Origin: Paenibacillus massiliensis 2301065 = DSM 16942
GTDB lineage: Bacteria; Bacillota; Bacilli; Paenibacillales; Paenibacillaceae
DNA length: 64,000 nt
Direction of reading: 5' to 3'
Assembly: GCF_000377505.1 (NCBI RefSeq)
Contig: NZ_KB898186.1
Span: 248,001-312,000, forward strand
The notes beneath the pieces are model-generated. The model had not been told where the DNA came from. It saw nothing but the letters and a program-made list of their open reading frames with translations, and made no database searches. A program made the translations under genes and the position numbers. Positions 59,644 through 64,000 of this stretch are shown piece by piece; the first letter of the stretch is position 1; each line of letters starts with the position of its first letter.

Positions 59644-61338
59644 CTACATTATCTGATTTTCAAATACAGGAAAGTCGCCGTATATGTTACGAATCTTCTC
59701 ATGCACATCCTCAAGTGCTACCTTGACCATGACAATCACCAATTTGTTCATTCGGTATCTCGTAAGTGCCAATGTGAGTTGGGATTCCAGCTCGGACTTC
59801 TCTTGAATGTTGATCATCTCGATGAAGTCATGATGGCTCCAATTCATATGCTCAAGTGGAGCATCCGTCACGAACTGAAATGGGCGTCCCTCGAAGTCGT
59901 ATTGATTGAGTTGATATTGCAGCCATCCGTAGCCGCCGTTATTCATCACGATATAGATGAGCGGAATGTGGTGCTGGATAGCTGTAATCAGGTCTGACTG
60001 GAACAGATTGAATGCACCATCTCCTACAAGCGCTACGACAGGGCGGTGATCTGCAAGGCTTGCCCCGACGGCAGCAGCAGCTCCGAAGCCAAGGCTGGTC
60101 TGATCGCTAGGGACGATTGATAGACTATTATCCTCAAACTGATAGAAGGGATAAAAATATGACCACATGTCCTGTAGTCCATTCTCTTGTACTAAAATGC
60201 ATGGCTCCGTTAATTGAGACTGAAGTGTATCAAGTACTTCCGATACATGAACTGATGGCAAGCCCTTAATCTCGTGCAGACAGGCCTCCCGATTGCGGAA
60301 GGCTTCGCGCTTACAGTGGGAAATGAGTTCAAGCCAGCTGGAGTCAGCCTGCTGTGCAAGCAGGGATAACCATGCTTGCACAGCAGCGTCACCGTCCCCA
60401 AGCAGCTTCATTCCCCGATACTGGTGTGAGAAATCCTCGATACTGACATTTACCTGAATCAAGGGCGTGTGCTCAAGAAGGGTGTCCCACTCGAAGGTGG
60501 CTGTCTCCTCCAAACGGCTACCCAGCGTCAGTACGGTATCTGCTTCCTCCCAGATTGTTCTTATGCTGGGGTCTGTGTAGAGACCTGCGATACCACAAAA
60601 CAAAGGATGACTCTCGTTAATAGCCGTTCTGCCAGAGGCCGTGGCAAATATAGCAGCACCTAATCGCGCTGCTAATGGCTCAATGACTCCTTTAGTTCCA
60701 GACTTCATTCCTCCGCCAACGACGATAATAGGCTTGCGGGCTTCACGGAGCAACGCAGCTGCCATCTCTAGTTCGTGGGTTGACGGTGCGCAGTTCAATT
60801 TCACCAGCTGCTGAAAAGGATGCTGAACAGTCACGGTCTCTTCGGCAATCTGCTCTGGAAGCTCCAGATAGACAGGCCCCCTGCTGCCATTCATGGCAAG
60901 GAATGCGGCTCTCTCCAGCGCCCATACCAATCGGCTCGAATGCTCGATTCGATATGCCCATTTGACTAGAGGCTTCACCAGCGTTAGCTGATCGGCTTCC
61001 TGAAAGGCTTTGGTACCCAGCTTTTCACTGCTGGTACCAAGAGCAATTAACAGCAGGGGCACCCCTGAATGCTGTGCTTCAAGCAAGCCTGTTAAGGTAT
61101 TGGTTAATGCAGGACCTTTGCCAACGATGCACACCCCCAGGCGATTCGAGGCGAGCGCATAACCAGAAGCCATGAACATGCAGTTTCTTTGATCCCTGCC
61201 TATAATGAAGCGTACGGACGAGTTCTGAAGTGCGGTGAGTACCTTCAGATCGTCACTCGGAAGCCCAAAAATATGGTCTGTGCCAATGGACTCGATATAT
61301 TGAATAACTGTCTCCCATGCGTGCATGGTCTGTGTCAT
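59644..61338 (-). CDS. fusD: ThDP-dependent enzyme, acetolactate synthase/decarboxylase-like, with Gln at the catalytic Glu position
   Basis: A 564-residue three-domain thiamine-diphosphate enzyme. The N-terminal pyrimidine-binding domain starts HAWETVIQYIESIG. The cofactor motif GDGAFN plus VMNNGGYGW (GDG-x-NN) lies near 430-460. The central domain has IIVVGGGMKSG. The residue that normally activates the cofactor, the Glu of RHEQ or RDER, is Gln50 here (GRDQRNCMFMASGYA; codon CAA, 61189-61191). A decarboxylase of a guanidino 2-oxo acid, or a carboligase, would both fit the lipid pathway. Its ATG overlaps the stop of the preceding gene (ATGA). Symbol from gene order. Confidence 0.8.
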   Translation of the reverse strand: MTQTMHAWETVIQYIESIGTDHIFGLPSDDLKVLTALQNSSVRFIIGRDQRNCMFMASGYALASNRLGVCIVGKGPALTNTLTGLLEAQHSGVPLLLIALGTSSEKLGTKAFQEADQLTLVKPLVKWAYRIEHSSRLVWALERAAFLAMNGSRGPVYLELPEQIAEETVTVQHPFQQLVKLNCAPSTHELEMAAALLREARKPIIVVGGGMKSGTKGVIEPLAARLGAAIFATASGRTAINESHPLFCGIAGLYTDPSIRTIWEEADTVLTLGSRLEETATFEWDTLLEHTPLIQVNVSIEDFSHQYRGMKLLGDGDAAVQAWLSLLAQQADSSWLELISHCKREAFRNREACLHEIKGLPSVHVSEVLDTLQSQLTEPCILVQENGLQDMWSYFYPFYQFEDNSLSIVPSDQTSLGFGAAAAVGASLADHRPVVALVGDGAFNLFQSDLITAIQHHIPLIYIVMNNGGYGWLQYQLNQYDFEGRPFQFVTDAPLEHMNWSHHDFIEMINIQEKSELESQLTLALTRYRMNKLVIVMVKVALEDVHEKIRNIYGDFPVFENQIM

Positions 61339-62558
61339 ACTTCTGCCCTCTTTTCGGTGAGAAACTCAGCAACTACTTCTGAGATCAGGATCGGCTTTGA
61401 GATCAGCTGCATGTTGTAATAAATATAGTTGGACATGGTTCCATAGCCCCCGAAGGCCTTGTTTCCTTGCTCGACATCCTCCAGCGTCTGATTGATGGTC
61501 AGGGTATGCTTTCTTCGCAGGACGTCAGCCAAATGAAGGGAGCCATAAAGACTGCAGCCCATGGCCCGTTCACTAAAGTAGCTCGAACGAATGCGCTTGA
61601 GTAGCTGCTCATCATCCTGATAGCTGACCACGTTGAAGATCGGAGAGAAGTACTCCATAATCTCAAGTTCTTCATCCAAGGAGCTGTATAAAATAGTCGG
61701 TTCCATTTTCTTTGTCCGGAAATCAATGCCTCCTCCATAAGCAATGTACTTGTCGTTATTGTTCAAATATTCCGATACGGTGATTAAGGTGTCCTTATAA
61801 TAGATGGGGCAGTAGTTGGCTTCGGGATCGTCATTCGCACCGAAGGAAAGCCCTTGTATGGCTTGAGTGAGTTGGTCTCGGAAGGTGTCGCTGATATTCT
61901 CGTGCACCAGGATAATATCTGGACCCAGGCAATCCTGTCCTGAGTTGAACAGCCTCATTCGGATCACGTCATTAACCGCAAGTGGGATATCTGCGTCTGG
62001 ACCAATAATGAACGGATTGATACCTTGTCCGAAAAATATGTAGAGCTGTTCTTTCCTGATTTGTTTCTTGATCTGCTCCGCATTCGTGTAGCTTCCAGTG
62101 AATACGACGATGTCAGCAGGATGAACGGATTGCTCCAGGAATTTTTTCTGACTGATCTTCATGTTCTCAACGGGCAATTGATGAACGGCACTGAGCTTCT
62201 CATGCAGTAGAGCGACGAATTCGACGACATGTGAGGAAGCCCGGAATTCAATCTTCTCTACATATAAAGAGGGGATTAGCAGGTACAGAGCATAGGAATA
62301 CAAAATTACGTTAGACGGCATGAACACAGCCATGGATTGCTGCCAGCCAGGGCGGTAGGCCTCAACTTCCCCGAGTGCCCCCTGCAGCGTCGTAATGGTG
62401 GAGTCTATCTCGGCATTCGCTGCCCGGCATGATGAGATATTAAGGAGAATACTCATGACTTCATCGCGGTTGGTCGTTAAGTAGTCTAGGCATCTGCGAA
62501 TGGCTTCACACCTTTGCGCGAATACAACGTTTTCTTGCGACAACAGGTTCATATTCAT
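61335..62558 (-). CDS. fusE: Aldehyde-dehydrogenase-superfamily enzyme, probably CoA-acylating type
   Basis: A 407-residue, short member of the ALDH superfamily (most have 470-500). The catalytic Cys is in FNSGQDCLGPD (about codon 61927-61929). The GG motif that carries the general-base Glu in hydrolytic ALDHs is replaced by IFFGQGINPFIIGPDAD with no Glu. Loss of that Glu is a feature of CoA-acylating members and acyl-CoA reductases, so an aldehyde to acyl-CoA step (or its reverse) is more likely than acid formation. ATG 62558 has GAGAGG nine bases before it; ATG 62567 directly abuts that site. It overlaps fusD by four bases. Confidence 0.75.
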   Translation of the reverse strand: MNMNLLSQENVVFAQRCEAIRRCLDYLTTNRDEVMSILLNISSCRAANAEIDSTITTLQGALGEVEAYRPGWQQSMAVFMPSNVILYSYALYLLIPSLYVEKIEFRASSHVVEFVALLHEKLSAVHQLPVENMKISQKKFLEQSVHPADIVVFTGSYTNAEQIKKQIRKEQLYIFFGQGINPFIIGPDADIPLAVNDVIRMRLFNSGQDCLGPDIILVHENISDTFRDQLTQAIQGLSFGANDDPEANYCPIYYKDTLITVSEYLNNNDKYIAYGGGIDFRTKKMEPTILYSSLDEELEIMEYFSPIFNVVSYQDDEQLLKRIRSSYFSERAMGCSLYGSLHLADVLRRKHTLTINQTLEDVEQGNKAFGGYGTMSNYIYYNMQLISKPILISEVVAEFLTEKRAEV

Positions 62559-62584
62559 TTGCCTCATCCTCTCTTATTGTGCAT

Positions 62585-64000
62585 TTACCCTACTTCATGA
62601 ATAGTTCTTTGATACGCGAGACGTTCCAATTCCAGTCGGTCTACCTTGCCATTTCGATTCAAAGGGAATGAATCAACGACGAGTAAGGTGTCAGGATACA
62701 TGTAGGTGGGAAGCAATCGGTTGATATCTTTTCGGAGAGAAGAATGCTCTTGTCCGTCATTTCTCTCGACAAAGACGATTAGTGAGGCGCCCTTCCTCTC
62801 ATCATCCAAGGCAATGACGCAAGAGCGATAGCCCAAGCGGCTGATCTGATTCTCGATATAGACAGGCGAGAAGGTGTAACCCATACGGGTGACAGACTTA
62901 CCTGCGCGTCCAATGACATATAGCATTTCTTCCTTCAGAAAGCCGAGGTCCCCTGTCTTGAACCATCCGTCCTGCAACACCTCCTGTGTCAAATCTGGTT
63001 GGTGCAAGTAGCCTTCCATACACCCAGGTGTACGAATCCATATTTCTCCAATCCCCTGTTCCAGCTCATCTACTGAATTTCGGGTTTCAATTCTCGCTTC
63101 GACTCCGGGAAGAAGGCGACCGCAGCCCATAGGGCTAGCGAGCGTTCCCATAGAAACGTTCCCCAGCTCTGAAAGACCATAACCGTTAAGCAGTGGTTGT
63201 CCGACAATGTCCATGAAGCTCTTCTCCAAGTCATTCGTAAGAGGAGATCCACCGACGCACCACATGCGGACAGGTGATTGCTTCAATCGTTCGAGAAGCT
63301 CGGGCTTTCTTTCTAGCATCCGTAGAATCATATAATAGGCAGATGGATTGGCATCTATGACGGTGGCCTTGTCCTGGTCTAGCCAGGTGATGACGCTCCA
63401 TAGATTTTTAGGCTTGCAAATGAGAATAGAGCATTGGGTGAACCACCAGGAAAAAATAAGCGAGATTCCATAAAAGTGCGAGTAGGGTACAACAGGGAGG
63501 AGACAATCGTCAGACTTGTAAGCCATAGCTTGGACGGATAGCTTGATATTGTCGATGAATGAACGGCCTGACTTGACAATCCCTTTCGGTTTTCCAGTCG
63601 TGCCAGAAGAATAAAGAATAAGTGCATCATTTTTGAGCATCCATGAGTCGAGATTAATAAGGAACGATCGATCCTTACCGTATAGGTATTGGTATAATTC
63701 CAATTCCTCCTGCAGGGTGCTGAACAATAACGTGTTGGCCTGTGGAAGTGCCAGCTCATGGTCCGTTACGATACAACAGGCTTCAACCTCGTGATAAATG
63801 TTCTCTAATTCATCTGTCTGGATCTGCTCATCAACGACAGTAACTGAGGCAGCGAGCTGACAGAGAGAGAATAGAGATACTATGAACCAGTATGAATTTT
63901 CTGCCTTGAGAATCACACGACTCTCTTCATGAATACCGTTGATATGCATCAAGTGCGAGAAGCCCAAGACATCCCTCTGAAACTCTGCCTGGTCTATCAA
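62585..64000 (-). CDS. fusF: Acyl-CoA/AMP ligase, 5' end cut by the window edge
   Basis: ANL-superfamily adenylating enzyme; 471 residues are visible and the N-terminus lies beyond base 64000. Motifs: A3 LYSSGTTGKPKG, A5 NGYGLSELGN, A7 DGWFKTGDLG, A8 IGRAGKSVTRMG and the A10 lysine in LNRNGKVDR. It is a single enzyme with no carrier domain. In the lipopeptide pathway it would activate the finished hydroxy fatty acid (or the guanidino starter acid) as AMP and then thioester for the starter C domain of FusA. It lies 26 bp upstream of the ALDH-like gene in the same operon. The apparent start at the edge is only a TTG leucine codon. Confidence 0.8.
   Translation of the reverse strand: MIDQAEFQRDVLGFSHLMHINGIHEESRVILKAENSYWFIVSLFSLCQLAASVTVVDEQIQTDELENIYHEVEACCIVTDHELALPQANTLLFSTLQEELELYQYLYGKDRSFLINLDSWMLKNDALILYSSGTTGKPKGIVKSGRSFIDNIKLSVQAMAYKSDDCLLPVVPYSHFYGISLIFSWWFTQCSILICKPKNLWSVITWLDQDKATVIDANPSAYYMILRMLERKPELLERLKQSPVRMWCVGGSPLTNDLEKSFMDIVGQPLLNGYGLSELGNVSMGTLASPMGCGRLLPGVEARIETRNSVDELEQGIGEIWIRTPGCMEGYLHQPDLTQEVLQDGWFKTGDLGFLKEEMLYVIGRAGKSVTRMGYTFSPVYIENQISRLGYRSCVIALDDERKGASLIVFVERNDGQEHSSLRKDINRLLPTYMYPDTLLVVDSFPLNRNGKVDRLELERLAYQRTIHEVG

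Noticed and set aside
1..64000. CRISPR array, tRNA or rRNA genes, insertion sequences, prophage
   Set aside because: The only tandem repeats have no spacers, no cloverleaf or rRNA segments were recognised, and no transposase or integrase reading was found.

Overview
The window looks like a chromosomal segment of a Paenibacillus-like Bacillota species of moderate GC. The evidence is strong AGGAGG-type ribosome binding sites, frequent TTG and GTG starts, Gram-positive family versions (DUF1540, VLRF1-type release-factor-like protein, UppP, lipobox lipoprotein), a SigD-type chemoreceptor promoter and a perfect Bacillus-type Fur box. Most decisive is a 24-kb six-module NRPS gene with accompanying lipid genes in the arrangement known for fusaricidin (LI-F) biosynthesis. 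I saw no tRNA, rRNA, CRISPR array, transposase or phage genes.

Region by region. 0.1-5.2 kb: xanthine/uracil-type permease, GNAT acetyltransferase, eRF1-like protein, permuted papain-fold protein, GT-A glycosyltransferase. 5.4-8.6 kb: an OmpR-type two-component system and a double NTF2/SnoaL-like lipoprotein, both preceded by the same tandem 11-bp motif, so probably one regulon. 8.8-16.6 kb: type I asparaginase, SgrR-like regulator, DUF4173 membrane protein, an orphan Fur-box promoter pointing antisense into a DUF1540 gene, a gene remnant, UppP, and a sodium:neurotransmitter-symporter family protein. 16.7-22.1 kb: MarR regulator with a palindrome at a probably leaderless promoter, DHA2 efflux pump translationally coupled to a saccharopine-dehydrogenase-like enzyme, membrane-anchored methyltransferase, second MFS pump. 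22.3-32.4 kb: two chemoreceptors, a TIMP/NTR-like gene broken by one stop codon, two tandem-repeat tracts, a DUF2339-DUF3999-small acidic protein operon, and an NmrA-like SDR.

32.6-64.0 kb: an MFS transporter converges on a leftward operon that enters from beyond the right edge. Its order is acyl-CoA ligase (cut by the edge), aldehyde-dehydrogenase-like enzyme, ThDP enzyme, beta-ketoacyl synthase, FabZ-like dehydratase, six-module NRPS with thioesterase. Reading the adenylation pockets gives acyl-Thr, D-Val, Ile/Val, a Ser-like pocket with an epimerase, D-Asn, then an unassigned pocket (D-Ala in fusaricidins). The five small genes are the set expected to build and activate the guanidino-hydroxy fatty acid. 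This family of pathways is known. The points that may be new are the Ser-like pocket of module 4, the Glu-to-Gln change in the ThDP enzyme, the ALDH-like enzyme lacking the general-base Glu, and the starter-unit route these imply.
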